NCBI RefSeq assembly: GCF_030936135.1
Contig: NC_082613.1
Span: forward strand, 2,728,001 to 2,792,000
Origin: Gavia stellata
Taxonomy: Eukaryota; Chordata; Aves; Gaviiformes; Gaviidae
DNA length: 64,000 bases
Reading direction: 5' to 3'
A program made the position numbers and the translations under genes. Every line of letters starts with the position of its first letter. Positions within the stretch are counted from its first letter, which is position 1. Of this stretch, positions 24,414 through 37,770 are shown piece by piece. A model generated the notes under the pieces. The model did no database searches and had not been told where the DNA came from. It saw only the letters and a program-made list of their open reading frames with translations.

Positions 24414-24596
24414 TTTTCAGACCATTGTGTCAGACTGCAGAGCTGCCTTATAACAGATTAAACACCAAGGATATTTCTTCCAAAGCAATTCAGACATAAA
24501 TCTCAGGAGACATAGGTTTATTCACCTAACCGCTCTGTTTTAAAACCAGTGAAATTCAGAGTGTGCTTACTTTATTAGTAATCACAAATTTATAGC

Positions 24597-24698
24597 AGTG
24601 TTGGCTGGAAAGGGCTTCTGGAATTCTCTAACCCAATCTCCAGCTTGAAGCAGGACTATTGCCAACACTTGATCAGGCCAGCAATGGCCTGAAATCCC
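24597..24698 (-). mobile_element. Old CR1 LINE 3' fragment, antisense
   Basis: The stretch TTGGCTGGAAAGGGCTTCTG, followed by CCCAATCTCCAGCTTGAAGC and GATCAGGCCAGCAATGGCC, parallels the antisense CR1 tail: a GGTTGGAAGGGACC-like block, a CCAACC-CTGCTC-like block, and a GATCAGGTTGC-like block. It is more diverged than the other copies. Confidence 0.65.
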
Positions 24699-26070
24699 TT
24701 ACCTCATGGGTTTTATCCCTGCCCTTCCTGTTGTCCTATTTTCCCATATTTTTCTCACTCAGTTGGTATTTGTATTATTCCATAGCCAAGAACCCCTAAC
24801 TGACATCACGCATGTGCAAAAAGATGTACAGATACAAAATAGACGTGATTTGCCTGAAAACTGTCTAAACAAGCAAGAACTAGGACTGTCCTTATTTTGC
24901 AGTTGGAGACACATGGAGGTACAGATCCATACATTACATGCCTTAGGGCAGATGAAGAAAAGAAGGGACACGAGAAGAAGCAAGACTGTGACAAACAAGG
25001 GACTGAGCTTGTGTCTCAGGATACAGACAGAGACACGCTGGTGGGTGTGATGGATGGGGACTGTGCACAGCAAAGTGTCAAGACCTCAGTATCCTGATGC
25101 CTGGAACAAACTGGCTCATCAGAGTTCAGAATGATTGGTGCTGCCCGAGACTCATCACTTGCTATCTTTTGTCTTCTAGACTCCAGTCCAACTTTAATCC
25201 AAAGCAAGAAAACCTCACTGGTCTCCTACTCATTTCCTACCCCAAGAGCATCCTCAGCAGGGGCAGTTCTTGCTGTTCTTCAGATTTCTGAAGCAGTTCA
25301 TGATTTTCTGCAATGATTTACTCACTAAGAACACCTCAGAATCAGTGCTTGAAGGACCTGGGCTTGCAATCTATTCTGAGTAAAGAATCCATCTTCATTA
25401 ACTCTGTAAGCAGGCATGTGCATCCAAAGTCCTACGTTAATAATAACCAGTCCCACACTTGATTAAAATGGAGGCACAAGTCCAACACTCATTAAATGCA
25501 AAGGCCCAAATCCCATAAACATTCCTAGTGCCTTAATTACAATAGAACAGAGAATAGATAGCAGATAGTCATGCACTTTTTGACAGGCAGTTGCTCTGTA
25601 TTACAAGGGCATAGGGAATACAGGCCTTATTTGAATGTGTCAAGAAACAGCAGCCCTCAGAAAAGCCTGAAGAAAATGTCTACCATATTTTAATGGTTTT
25701 TTCCAGCTAATTTTCCACTTAAACAAGGGAGCAGTATCAGTTTACAATCAGCTGAGACTCTGACACTAGCTCCCAGTGCTTCCTTATCACATTTACAATA
25801 GCTCTTTCATACGGCTTGGTTGGAATTAGCATTCAGGACCAGCAGCAATGCAGGCTCCCGAGCCAAGCACCTGTATATGATAGGAAATTAAAATCAGCAG
25901 CCAGAACTGAAAGCCAGATCTTGCATACAAGCAACCCAAATCTCCAGAGATGTAGTATAGACTGGAGGATTTCATGCTGCATTGAGCATGAATGTAGCCT
26001 GATTTCTAGGTCCAAATCTGTTCCTTTTAAAGGCATACAGAGCAAGAATAACCCACAAGGTAGGATTGGG
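24699..26070. other. Noncoding intergenic DNA
   Basis: I see nothing specific in this stretch. Short open frames up to 114 codons (24706-25050) show no recognisable protein. Confidence 0.5.
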
Positions 26071-26071
26071 G

Positions 26072-26168
26072 GCTGGGGACTCTGCTTTGCCACAGATTAA
26101 TCGTGATCAATCACTTTGCTTCTCTGTCTCTCAGTTGCCTGTAAAATGAAAATGGCAGTTTTTCTCCA
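26072..26168 (+). repeat. MIR-like ancient SINE remnant
   Basis: GGGACTCTGCTTTGCCACAG, then AATCACTTTGCTTCTCTG, CTCTCAGTTGCCTGTAAAAT and GAAAATGGCA follow the order of the MIR/CORE-SINE body: CTCTGCCAC, then CAAGTCACTTAACCTCTCTG, CCTCAGTTTCC and TGTAAAATGG. It is eroded, but the order and spacing are persuasive. Such elements predate birds. Confidence 0.55.
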
Positions 26169-29100
26169 TCCACCCTTCAGGCTGTGAGATGCTGAGATCT
26201 TCTGGGTGGGAGAGGGCAGAGGAAGCATGCAGCAGAGTTGCTTGGGTAAGTTGTCCAAATACCAAATACTTATTAGAGTGAAAAATAGAAAAAATCCCAC
26301 AAAAAAAAAAAAAAAGGCACAGATTTCCTCTTTCACCCATTAAAACACAAGTTTATGGAAGAGAAAACCTGCCTGCATTGAGAGCTTGGAGAAAGTCACT
26401 GGCTGAGATCACTGCTTTCCCTGTTTCTAAATGTGCATTAAGTTACCTGAATACAATGCCTCTCTGCTTATCCTTTAAGCCTTGTCTGGTCACGCAGAGC
26501 AATCTAGCAGAGCAGTTATCTGTTGCAGGCAGGCAGCTCACGACGGCTCCCGGGTCTTTGTGCCTGTTCCTCCCTCTATTTGGAGGAACGATGCTGATCT
26601 CCCTGATCAAGCCTCTGGTCGCTGATGACTCCCATCAACAGCAGCTCCCCAAATGGGGCTCCAGCTGCAGTTGGTGCCTCTCCATCCCTCCCACCTACAG
26701 TGGCCCACCTCAGACACCTGGCTGCTGCCACCACCTTGTAGATCTTTCCTTAAACACATACTGAAAAAACAAAAAGGCAGATTTTTTGAATTCACAGCCA
26801 TTTTTACAGTGTCATAGACCATGAAAAAGTAAAGATCATCTCCACCTTGTAAACAGGTCCAAGGGCAAAGTACCTGCCTTGTAGCACTCTGTCCTGACCC
26901 CAGAGCAGCTTTCTCTTTTAGAGGTAGGGACCACCTGGTCCCACTGTTCTTGCTGGGCACATCCCTCTGGGAGAGGCGGAGGCTGCAGCTTTTCGCCCAA
27001 GGGGGCCAAATTGCTGAGCTGGGGTTTGCTTTGCGCTCTGGGAAAGAAGCTCACAGGACTTTGTCCAGACAATGTCCTTTTTTTTTGGCATGCTGTCTTT
27101 CTAAGCTGGGGTTACACACTCTAACAGTAGAGTTTTTCTGTTGAACCCTGGGTCATAGGCAGCAGAGCCTTGCTGGGGAGAAGTTACTTTGCGGATTTGG
27201 GCTGTGCATCTGAGACGCCGGCTTCCACCGCAGTCACCACAAGCAACAGGAAAGAGGATGGGGTGTGCTTGTTGCATTCAAGGCATGGCACTTGGACCTT
27301 GACCATTCCAGTGGGCCCAAAGGAAGCCTGTGATAAGCTGGTGGAGGTCAGACTTTCAGATGCTCGTGGGTTACAGTCGCTCACTGAGTTGGGAAGTGTT
27401 TTGTAGCACAAAGACCCAAACCCTGGCTTGGACAAGTGAGGCAGAAGCCATCTTAGTGCTGAAAGACAGATTTATTAATCTTCTTCTCACACCTTCCCAA
27501 GCAGGGTTGAAATGTTTGCCAAGCCTTAGTTTATAAGAGGTAGATAAGAGCCTGGAAAAACAAGATTATATTCACTGAACACTTCAAAGAGAAGTGGCAA
27601 CAGTTTCATGCAGCAAAATCAGCTCTGCCTTCCCTGCGCGTGCAGCTGGAGCCCGTCGGGAGGGGAAGTGAGATCTGCCTCGACAGAGAGCATCAAAGGG
27701 ACTGTCCCTGTCTTTGTCCCCATCCCTGTCCCCCGGACAGCCCCGCCTGGCAGTCCCTGCCATCGCCCGCTCAGCCACCTCCACGAGGCACACCACAAGC
27801 ACAGCAGCAGCTTTCTCCTTCAGAAATATTAAATCTGCATTTCACTTCTCCCTGGCATTTTCTTTTCCTTCCAGATGGCACATGATTAGAGTCCTAATAG
27901 GCTATTAGCTTATCAACACCATCCCTAAGTACTGACCAACCCATAATAAGAAAAAGCAAAAGGGAAGGAAAAAGCCATTCTGTGGATTGGCTCATTTAGC
28001 TTATAAGGGTTTGCATTAAACAATTAACTGGAATCCTCTTGGTTGACATTTTGTAGTGAAGGATGCCCCTATTGACACCTTGGAGGAAGAATCATTATGG
28101 GAAAGGGAGTTATAATGTGAGGGGAAAAACACTGAAAAGGATTTGGGTTCGTTCTTTCATCTTAAGCAAAGAAAACAAAGAAAAAATAAATTTTTGTTTG
28201 CGCCCGACTGCTATTCCCACCTCCACAGGTTCTGAGTCACTCTAGCATGCACAATCTAAGGTGTATCAAAACCTCATTTGGCTCTGGCAAGATCTTTCAG
28301 TCACATCCACAGGTTGTCAAAAAGCAGCTGAATGTCATCGTTTTCGCTGGAATGATGCTGATTTTATTCTTTTGATGATCTGGCCCTACCTATGCCAGGT
28401 GTGACACAGAGAGGGGTTCGAGCAGTTGGGGTGATCAAAACGATATTTCAGGAACTCTGGAAGCCAGCTAAGACAGCAAAATACAATGAGAAGCTAATGA
28501 GGCATTTAGGAAGGTAGAGGAGAGGGAGAGCATCCTATCCTGAAGGGATGCAAAAGAAGGAGCTGAATTACAGAGCTGAAATACAGATATAAACCTGGTT
28601 TGGGTGTGCCTCATTCAGTAAGGGAAAAAACCATCCCATTAAAACAAAACATAGACACTTGCTCAATGCTTGGAACAAGGAGCAACACTGAGTGCACGGT
28701 ATCTGTCGCCGTTACGGCTCCTTCCCCCAAACGTTGCATTGAAATTAAGTTCAGGAATGCGCTCTAGAGTCCTTCCAGAAGTGGCACCAATCTGCCTTGA
28801 GCTATATTTAGGCTGGGAAGTGAAATGGAGGAAATATTCCTTTTTTTTCATCATGGGTTTTATCTCTTCTCCTCCAACCCACCACAAATTTGGGGCAGTT
28901 TGTGTTCCTGAATGTGCTGTGGACTTTTCCCAGGCACTGCTGCTCCGTCGTTGCGCTCCAGTGTGACAGCACTGTGTGTGCCAACACACAGGTTTTCCTT
29001 TCTGGAGGCAACTCTGCAAGGATAAACACTTCCCCTTACCAATTATTTCCTCCTCATTACAGCTTGGAAATCTATTTTTTGCCAAATTGTCCATCTTCAG

Positions 29101-32100
29101 CCGGGCTACATTTAGAATCACTCCCTGCTGCCCTTTCCTAAATATAAAATCACTCCAGCTATAGTTAGAAATGTATTTAATTTTCCTGTATTACAGGAAC
29201 TAATCTAAAATTCGGCACAATCTGAGGACTCTCCATATCGCTCCTCTTGTTGGGTCTTGTTATAATAAAAAAAGAAAGTAAGTCAAATCTCAGACTACTT
29301 TTGAAAGAGATAATGGATTCATGTAACCCAGGTCCTTTGAAGCACCAATAGAAGCTCTTTATTATACATATCTGACTGCTTTGTCAGTGTGTCAGACAAA
29401 TCAGATCAAGCTCTACAGGTAGAATGCATGTATTCATGTGATATTTTATTCATACATGGCTGCATGAATGCAGCACTGATAACACGGCATCGCTCAGCAG
29501 GCGCTGAAGGCGTGGGAGATGACACCGCTCACCTTAGGTCTCGCTGACAACGTCCTGGGGGGTCAGACTTTTGCACAGTCCCTTCTGGGCAGGCTCTGCC
29601 CTCAGCCCCAACCAGGCAGGGTTCACCTTTCATTTGCTACCAGAACAGTCCTATAAATAGGATCCTTGGCTAACCCTTCAGATGGCTGATCCTGGCCTCT
29701 TTCCCAGCCTCTGTAACTGCCTGAGCATCCCTAGATCAGAAACTGGTACTAGCCTGTCCCTGAAGGATGTTGTTGGGCTGTTTTTGCCAGGGCAGAAAGT
29801 TTAGGGTTGGAGCTATGAGACCTTCTGCATTTTGGACAGCCTGGGAAGCTGGTTTCCTCGCTCTAATCTGCTTATTACATGTGGTTATTTTTATAATGCT
29901 GAATTACTGGTAATTAAGAAGGGCAGTGAGGAGGCAAAGTGACTGCCCTTCCCCTGCCCCATTTCCCATGGTCCTTTCCAAGGACGATCTGGCAAGTCTG
30001 CAGACAGAGATCATTGCCGCTATGGCTTGGGTTGTTTACCAAACCCCATCTCTTTGGCATTTTGAAGGGAGGAGACGCTTGTGAATCTGTGAAAGGAGGA
30101 AGACAACTGAGGCACTGAGGAAGTTTAGCCAACTGTAAAACTTTTTTCTTTCCTAGGGAGAGGGTGAAGACTTTCAAACATGCTTAGAGTCGCCTTAAGT
30201 CTTCCTCTATTGACATCAAGAGGAACTGTTAGCACTGAACGGGAGCTTTTGCTGGGGAGGATTGCCTGCTTTTGAAAATCCCATACACTTTTAAAAAATT
30301 TATTACTATTTTAAATAAAGGTAGTGGGAGATCCCAGTGAGAAACTAATTGGGCTGCTCAACAAGAAGAGCATGACAAAGGACAGCATATTCTGTGTGGG
30401 GTGTGGTTGTTTGTTTTAATTATTAAACCTCAGACGAAGGTCCATGTTTCTCATATTAGCAAAGCCTGGATTTTCCATCTTACAGTAAACAAGTATTTAA
30501 TTTTGACTAAGTGAACTGAAACTTCACCAAACCTCCCCCTTCTCTGACAGTAACTTCATGGTGAAATTCCACGCTGAGCCCAATTCCCAGCTTAGCTCAC
30601 ACTTCATATTGACAACTCCCGTTAGCAAAAAACGAGGAAGAAAGGAGTAATCTGAACTGGAAGACTTTGTGTGAGTCTATTAATGTTGATGAGAAAGAGG
30701 ACGATAATAATGATGTACTATTGCTGAAAGCTCTACGCAGCCTGGAGAGGAGGACGTGGGTATGACAGCTAAAGCAGAGAGGCACGACTGTGAGCACCAA
30801 AACCAGAGACATCCGCCAGTACATTCCCATCGTACCATTTACTCTCAAAACCAAAATAATGACAGAGGCTGTGAAGATATCTAGTACAACTTAACCTGAT
30901 GCAAATGTCATGACCTGTTCTATTATGTGCATTTCCTTTACAGAAGGTGACATCTCCAGGGGTACCAAGCAATGCACTGCTATCCCTCATGACTACATTT
31001 ATGTGTCTAATGCAAACATCACCTTCCAGAAAAGGTGGCAAAAAACCCCCTCTCCTATTAAACTGTTTGTGTTTGTGATACTTGTTAAGTGAATATTAAT
31101 GAGCAGGATGGGATCATCTAGCTCAGTCCACCTTGTAAATAAATCCACTCAACATGTCAATGCTACGCCAGGAAGGAGGAAGGTTGGATGTAGAGTCCCT
31201 GCTCCTTTCTGAGGGTAAACTGCCTGAGGTTTCTTAAAAATATCTAGCGTATTTAAGTGCGTTTAATAACTACCTGTGAAACCTAAAGTAAGAGACCATG
31301 AATCTTTCTCTTTCACTGGCTAAAAAGCTGACCAAAATATAAGATGGGATGCATTATGGAATGTTAAATGAGAACCACCCAAGGAAAAGCATATGACCTT
31401 AAATTGAAAAATATGTCTAATCAGAGCTAGCTGCTAAGAAGGGCATTATTACATTCTATGAGAAACTGCCAATATCAGTGCATTTCTCTCTTCTCCAGCA
31501 AGACTGACAGTGCCTCTGGTCAATGCCATTAGACTAAGGCTCCTGGAAGTCTTTCAAATGTTTTTCTTCCAGAATGAAAGGGAATGAGTCAGATCAAAGT
31601 TGAATAATGCAGGCTAAAAAGCCCCTCTTTTCCTCTTCCACTTCCTAATTAAGATTAGTGTGTAATCTCCATGAAGACAGAGGTTCAGCAAAACCAAGAA
31701 ATGGAAGTGCTGCAAATACAGGGCCAGAACCTTTCTTCACTAATTGAAGCTTTTCAAGTAGCCTCCACAAGCCATGAAGAGACAAATTACCCTCCGGGAC
31801 CGCGTGAGTAGGAAGAGGAGGATTGCTAAAGACAAAAGCAGGAGGAGGAGAAAGGGAAAAGAAAATATTCTGAATCATATTTTTGATGGGATTTCCAATT
31901 CCCTTTATCAGCCTGTACACACTTTCTGGCTCTGTGTGTCAGATTGGTGACATTCACCCTAATCATCAGCTTGGCCACCAAACCCAGCCATTTCCAGTGC
32001 GTGGCTTTAGAGCAGCCTTTGAAGGAAATTACACTGACTGTCATTTTGGGACAGTTTAGGGGTTTTGCATATCAATATGATCATTTCTTCCAGAACAAAC

Positions 32101-34510
32101 TCAGTGCTGTTAAAATCGAGCAGCCGAAGAGGCAGAAGGTCTTTGCTGCTGCCTTTTTTTGCAGGCAGAATTCAGGGAGTGGAGGCGACGTTGGGTGCTG
32201 AGGACCTGCCTGGCTCTGCCGGAAGGGTTTGCCTGTTTGCTTGCTCTCTGCTTGCTTGGCAGAACAACTTGTCACAGCAAACCAGAGCACCCCAGGGACT
32301 GCTCAAAACCGTGCCAGGGTCAGCCTGGCCTCTGCCTGGCCCAGGGTACGGACAAACAAGAAAACTGTGTTTCGCAATAGTTTACTTAAACAGGTATTTA
32401 GTTCTTTTGTCCTGCTGCCTCAAGTCATTGCTGCTGTGCCATATTGCATCCCTTGCACAAAACCTGACCCCGACTCCTCTGCTCATAGCATCTGGCCAGT
32501 ATTAAACGGTGGCCTTGCGGAAGCGAGGTGAGCCAAGAGGATAAATAATTATCCTTTGGTGTGGTGAGACGGGCTAGGGGAAGGGAGGAAGAGATTAAAA
32601 TAATCTTTTTGGAAAATGGATCAAAAAGCTCTAAGCAGAGATTATCCACAACCCAAGCCAGGCCCAACGCTATACATTAAATAAATGAAAAAAACACCGC
32701 TATTAAAGTGAAAAGTCAGAAGATTGACATAAAGCCCACGGAAATTCGTGGCTAGCTCACTCCCTGGCTGTTTAGACCTAACAGCAGCAGCAGAATGACA
32801 ACAGACAGATTAGACTCAGCAGGGCGCCTTTTGAATCTGTTCCACTAATCGCCTCCTCCCACAGGCTTATTATTATCTTGTGTGGGTAAAATCAGCTTGT
32901 TCCCAGTATATCCCCATACAGGACTACCAAGAAACTCTGGTAGGGCTTTTCCCCTTTTCCCACTGGTGACAGATTAGGGCAATCTGTCTTTAAAGGATGC
33001 CAAGAGCACAGAAGTTGCACAAAAGATAGTGAGTAGATGGTTTTGTGATTTTCAAATTCATGACAACAGGGGGTTCTGCTACTTCTTTTAGCATAAGAGG
33101 AGAAATCCATGGAGAAAATGTGCAATTACCAGCACATTTCTGTCTCCAGAACCGATGCTGGGGAACCCCAGCAGAGCCAGCAAGGCACGTGGGGACACGG
33201 AGATGGGCAGGGTGAGTTCGTGGGGACAGGCAGAAGGTGAGAGGGCTTTTGTGTCACCAGGAACATCATCAGGGGAGACTCCCATGCCCTTGTCCCACAA
33301 AGATATCCCAATATCTGTAAAGTGAGGCTGCACCTACCACTGCTGGTCACTCCTGAGCAGCTCTCTCATCCCAAAGAGAGAGAAGGGGGCAGTTCAGAGA
33401 CTTGGGGGTGGAAGAGAAACACAAAAATGTTACGTTTTGCTTTCAGTTTCTTGTTTCCCCCAAAAAGGATAAATATTTCATGACTCTCTTTGCTGAAAAT
33501 AAAATGCTGTGAGTCAGAGAGAAACTGGCAGCCAGTTCAAGTGGGCAATGCTGAAAGATGTAGCTGGTTGTCTTCAAGGTAAAATGCCATGGCATAAAGT
33601 GACTGATAAAGGATGCTGGAGTCAAGGGGGCAAGTGACCATTCCAGACCACTTGACTGAAAGCTCAAAATGCCCCAATTTCTCTTTATAACGGGATTATG
33701 CTTCAAATTACACAAAGGGAATGGGCCAACCCTTAGGATCTTCTTTGTGTGCATGTTGTAGGCAAGAGCAATAGAGGGGCGGTTTGTCATCTGGCCTCTG
33801 GTCCATCCACGCAGACGGAAACAAAGCTAAAAGTTCATTTTATCTTGTTGCATCATTTCTCCTCCTTCTTATCTCCCTGCCTCGCTGCTGTTTTCATTTG
33901 CTAGCATCAGATCATCTTCTAGGCACGGACTCAGTCCAAAGCCTGGGCGGCTCATCTACATCCCTCTTTCACTTGAGGAGTAAATACGGCCCTTCTCCCC
34001 CGGCAGTGCTGAGTCATTATTTTGCCATAAAGGACAGTCTGTTCTGCAAAAGGAAAACGGGTCTCAGAGGAGCATTTTTCTACGCTTTGTCAGACACAGA
34101 ATTTGTAGAGGCGTGCACGTAAACAGAAAAGGCAGCGTAGGTCCCAGCAGGGGTGAGGAGAGAGGAGAACAAAAGCTCAGGCTTCAGAAAGGATTTAGAG
34201 TGACCGGGAAATGAAAGGCAGGACAATTTGAGATGGGGAGAGGGAAGGGGAGATGAGAGAGGGGGGCAAATGTCGGGAAAGATGGAAATAAAGGGAAGAG
34301 AAGACGGGGGAGGGCAGCCAGGCGAGAGAAAATCAGATTGCAAGGTGATTAAGACCCAACAGGCAAAAGGCTGTGTTGTGGGGGGTGAGACGACCCAGCG
34401 TTTCAGCAGAGAGAGCCCAGCAAGTACATCTGGATGGGGCCCTCCTCCCTTGGATGCTCAGCCCAGCCTGGTCCCTAGGTAGAGCCAGGGTAACAGCTAT
34501 TTTTTATGAC
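26169..34510. other. Noncoding intergenic DNA
   Basis: No gene is supported. It contains an A15 run at 26301-26315, a CpG-rich stretch at about 27630-27790, a TTCCTGTA-T-TACAGGAA palindrome at 29183-29199, a possible eroded repeat near 31105-31150, and a purine tract at 34230-34314. The open frames at 26607-26960 and 28663-29121 show no family resemblance. Confidence 0.6.
34230..34314 (+). repeat. Polypurine tract with quadruplex potential
   Basis: The + strand is almost all purine for about 85 bases. G runs at 34235-34238, 34241-34244, 34247-34250 and 34261-34266 could form a G-quadruplex or triplex structure. It is sequence composition only. Confidence 0.6.
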
Positions 34511-34514
34511 CTGC

Positions 34515-34620
34515 TGTTTCAGGGCTCTGCATTGGGATGCAGAGGCCAGAGTTTAATTCCCACCTTCTTCCCTTTTCCCTAGGGAAATCCACAGCCCTTT
34601 CACCTTCCAAAACACCATCT
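34515..34620 (+). repeat. Possible tRNA-derived (MIR-like) SINE head
   Basis: AGGGCTCTGCATTGGGATGC followed by AGAGTTTAATTCCCACC looks like an eroded A/B-box head of a CORE-SINE, where GGATTGGGAGTCAGGAGACC leads to GGTTCAATTCCCG. The body beyond it is poorly preserved. Confidence 0.4.
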
Positions 34621-37600
34621 CTGCCCAAAGCAGGGGTACAGCAAGATGCCCTCCCTCCCCAGGGCTCACAGCAGGGCTGGAAGCAAACCCTTTGGGGCGG
34701 CTGAGCCCCCTCTGCCCTCAGAAGTGACAGGAGGTTTATTTTACACAGGAGACTTTCTCCCTACATGTTTTCACATTGCCTAGGAGAGCAAAGCCCTGTC
34801 TTTCAGCTCTTGAGACATAAATAAATGAACAGAGGTGTTTCTCCCTCACCTGCATGTTCCCCAGTACCCTGCAGTAGACTTACCACCCGCCTCAGCCCTG
34901 CTTACATTATGCAGTAGCATAAACTTGTTATTTTGTACTGAATAAAAATGAGATTCCTGGATTATGTATTAAAAGATATCTTAAAAGTAAGAGCCTGGGT
35001 GAAGAGTGGGGGAACAGGGAAGGCTGTGCGTCGCTCCCAAGGCGAGGTGTGAGACTCAAGGTCAGTAAATCAATCACCATCCAGGAGACAGAAAAGAAAT
35101 TGGACAATGCGGAGTCTCTCTGACATGCAGATCCAGTCCTTTGGCATGGTTCCAGCGACACAAATAAAGGGTTTCATTCCCTGCAGCACCCGGGATGTTT
35201 CTCCTTTCAGCACCTGGGCAATTCTTCTTCCCACAGTCGAGACAGCTTTCATAATCCATCATTACACTTACTTGAACTTCTTGCCCATCCATCACACATG
35301 TCAGCACTCACAGTAACGTGGACCTCACACTTCACATCCCTCAGATGCGTCCTTCCCCTCACAGGGCTTACTTGCCCTCAGGTTTATGTCCACGGCATGT
35401 CAGCACCATAAATTATTTTTGCCGAATGAAAACTTGGGTCTGCTGAGATAGCCCAGCAGCTCTCTTTTCCACCCTTTACCTTCAGCACTGTACAACTCTA
35501 ACTTTCATCTGACAACTAAAAAAAATAATAATCCGCTGCTGCCTTTTGTTTTTTGCCAAGACTAGAGTTGAAATATTTGACTGACATTAATTCTGTCTAC
35601 CATATGTATATTTATTTAAAATCCCAGCCTGCCTGCCCTCTGCTAAGAATAGCTCCCGTTGACATCAGCCACACTAATTGTATGTGCAAATGAATCCAAA
35701 TATCCCCCAAAAATGTACAAAAATCAGCAGGTACAGTGTTTGCAGGAATCTGTAGAGCCAGCCAGGTAAATTACATGGGGGATTTATTGTCCAAATGCAT
35801 GTTGTTATATAAAACCGGTGCAACTCCTTCATATCCCGTGGGAACATGATTCATAAGACCATATCACTGCACCAAGGCTCAAATGTGTCATACAATTAAA
35901 TGTGATTAACCATCTTCCCCAAATCAGTTCAGTCATTTCAACTCATTTTAGCCATTTTTCAGCACGACTGTTGAAAAAAAAAAAGATTCCAAGGAACGGC
36001 TAACCATGGGGAAGAGGAGGAAACATCTTCATTTGTTGCCAGAACAAATTAGCTGCCCAATAGATGGCAAAGACTCAGCTGGGCATTGATGCCGTCTGAC
36101 ACCTGCGGCCAGGACACAGCCAACTCCCCGACTGCTGTGACCAAGTGGATTTTTGCTGGTCATGCGGCAGCGTTAGAGAAGACAATGCCGACCGGCGGTG
36201 AATGTTGCTTGAGACAAAGCCAAGGGGGTTCTGCTCAGGCTGCTTCAGGGTTTGGTTGGGTTTTACCCTCTCCACTTCTCCTATCATATTGGTTCCTTTC
36301 TGTCCAAAGGAAGAGCAAATCTTGTTATCCCACTGAAAAGATGACAAGTGCAAAGCTTGTGCCAGTCCAGGTGACATGGAAAGACTGTTGTTCCAGCAAA
36401 CCCCATGCTGGTTTGCTGCTTCAGGGTGAGAGCCAGAGATTGGACCCAAAAAAATGAAAACTGTAACTGCATTTCCAGCTAGAACAGCAGCTTGCTCTGC
36501 TTCCCTATTTTGTTTGCCCTTGATCAAAGTCACACTCTTGTTAAGAAAAAACCTTGCCAACCACTAAGATGTGAGTATCTGTGAGCTACCACAGTCTTTA
36601 TTTTCCAAGGTGAATAACGGTAAGTGATGAATATTTGACCAGGGAACAACTTACTTCAGAATATCAATTTTTTTAAGCTATCAGTCAAAAAAGTATATTT
36701 GCAATGGGCTTAACAGTGCCCTCCTCTGCAATTCCAGGAGGGAAACCCTGTATAAATTTGTACCGTTAGGTCTAAAAAAGTAACACAAGAGTGATATGAA
36801 AATAGGGATCCAGCAGTCCTCTGGGTGTGCGAGAAACCGTAAGTGTTGCTGTGCAGAAAAAGAGCTCATTTCCCACCGAGAGCAGTTGCCTGTTCGTTCA
36901 CATGTGCAGATGCTCAGAGGAACATAGGGGGAATCAGGGACCTGCACATTGTAATGAAAAGCAGATTTGGGGTTGCTTCCTCACTCCTCATGCACATGCT
37001 TCTCTTCTCCATGCCTTCCCAAGTGAATCCTTAAGCCAGCAGTAACTTGCCACTGCACAAACACTGTTAGAAAGGTTTGGAAATAGATAACCCACCACAC
37101 TCCCTCCTCCCCTCATCCACTCCCGCACATCTAGAAAGACAACATGGTACAAATTGCAAGCAAAAGTAGCTTGGAGAGTGTGCAAGCCACATCTAATGAC
37201 ACCACTCAGCCCCTAAATGGTTGTCACTCCTGTTACAGAATTAGCCCTGACAAGGAGTCATTATCCCTGCAGTAAACACACGCAGAGTGTGCAGCAGGCT
37301 GTCGGGGCCGAGGGATGCTCCCAACTTTATTCCTTTGATGGTGCTGCTGAAAAGCAGGCTGATGCTTGTCACCTTGATGAGATGCAGTGAAAGTGATGGT
37401 AATTTTCCATTTGTGTTAGCAACCCCCCAATTGTAACTTCACGCTGAGCCACAAGCACAGGGGTTCAGAGCCTGTTCTTTTCTGCCACAAATTCACCCAT
37501 TTCTTTGAAGTATGACCTGTTTTCTTTTGTGCAGCCCATCCCTAGAAACTTAAGTGCTTTCTCCTTGGTGCCTGTCCCTCCTCCGCAGCTTCGGGTTGTA

Positions 37601-37770
37601 CTAACCCCACCAGAGTAGAGGCACCTGCAGCTCTGTGAATCAGCTTCCTCCTTGTTTCATTCATAACAAACAGAAAATATTTGGGAAGACAGATTTTAGG
37701 AAGAAAAGCTTGCAGAAAAGAAAAGGCAGAATCCTCCAACTAGGTACTATCGACTAGGGACTTACAAAAC
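34621..37770. other. Noncoding intergenic DNA
   Basis: No gene is supported. It holds five CAGCAC motifs between 35184 and 35488 and an AT-rich, low-CpG stretch at about 35520-35960 that resembles conserved noncoding DNA in composition only. The 161-codon minus-strand frame at 36075-36560 is not recognisable. Confidence 0.55.

Noticed and set aside
28663..29121. 152-codon minus-strand open frame
   Set aside because: No recognisable domain. Cysteine and serine content looks like random translation.
29183..29199. TTCCTGTA-T-TACAGGAA palindrome
   Set aside because: An 8-bp-arm palindrome is expected about once by chance in this length. No further support.
31105..31150. Possible CR1 tail (GGGATCATCTAGCTCAGTCC)
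   Set aside because: The match is limited to a short GATCATCTAG-type string with no flanking CR1 blocks, so it was not annotated.
36075..36560. 161-codon minus-strand open frame
   Set aside because: No known motif, no splice or promoter context, compositionally ordinary.
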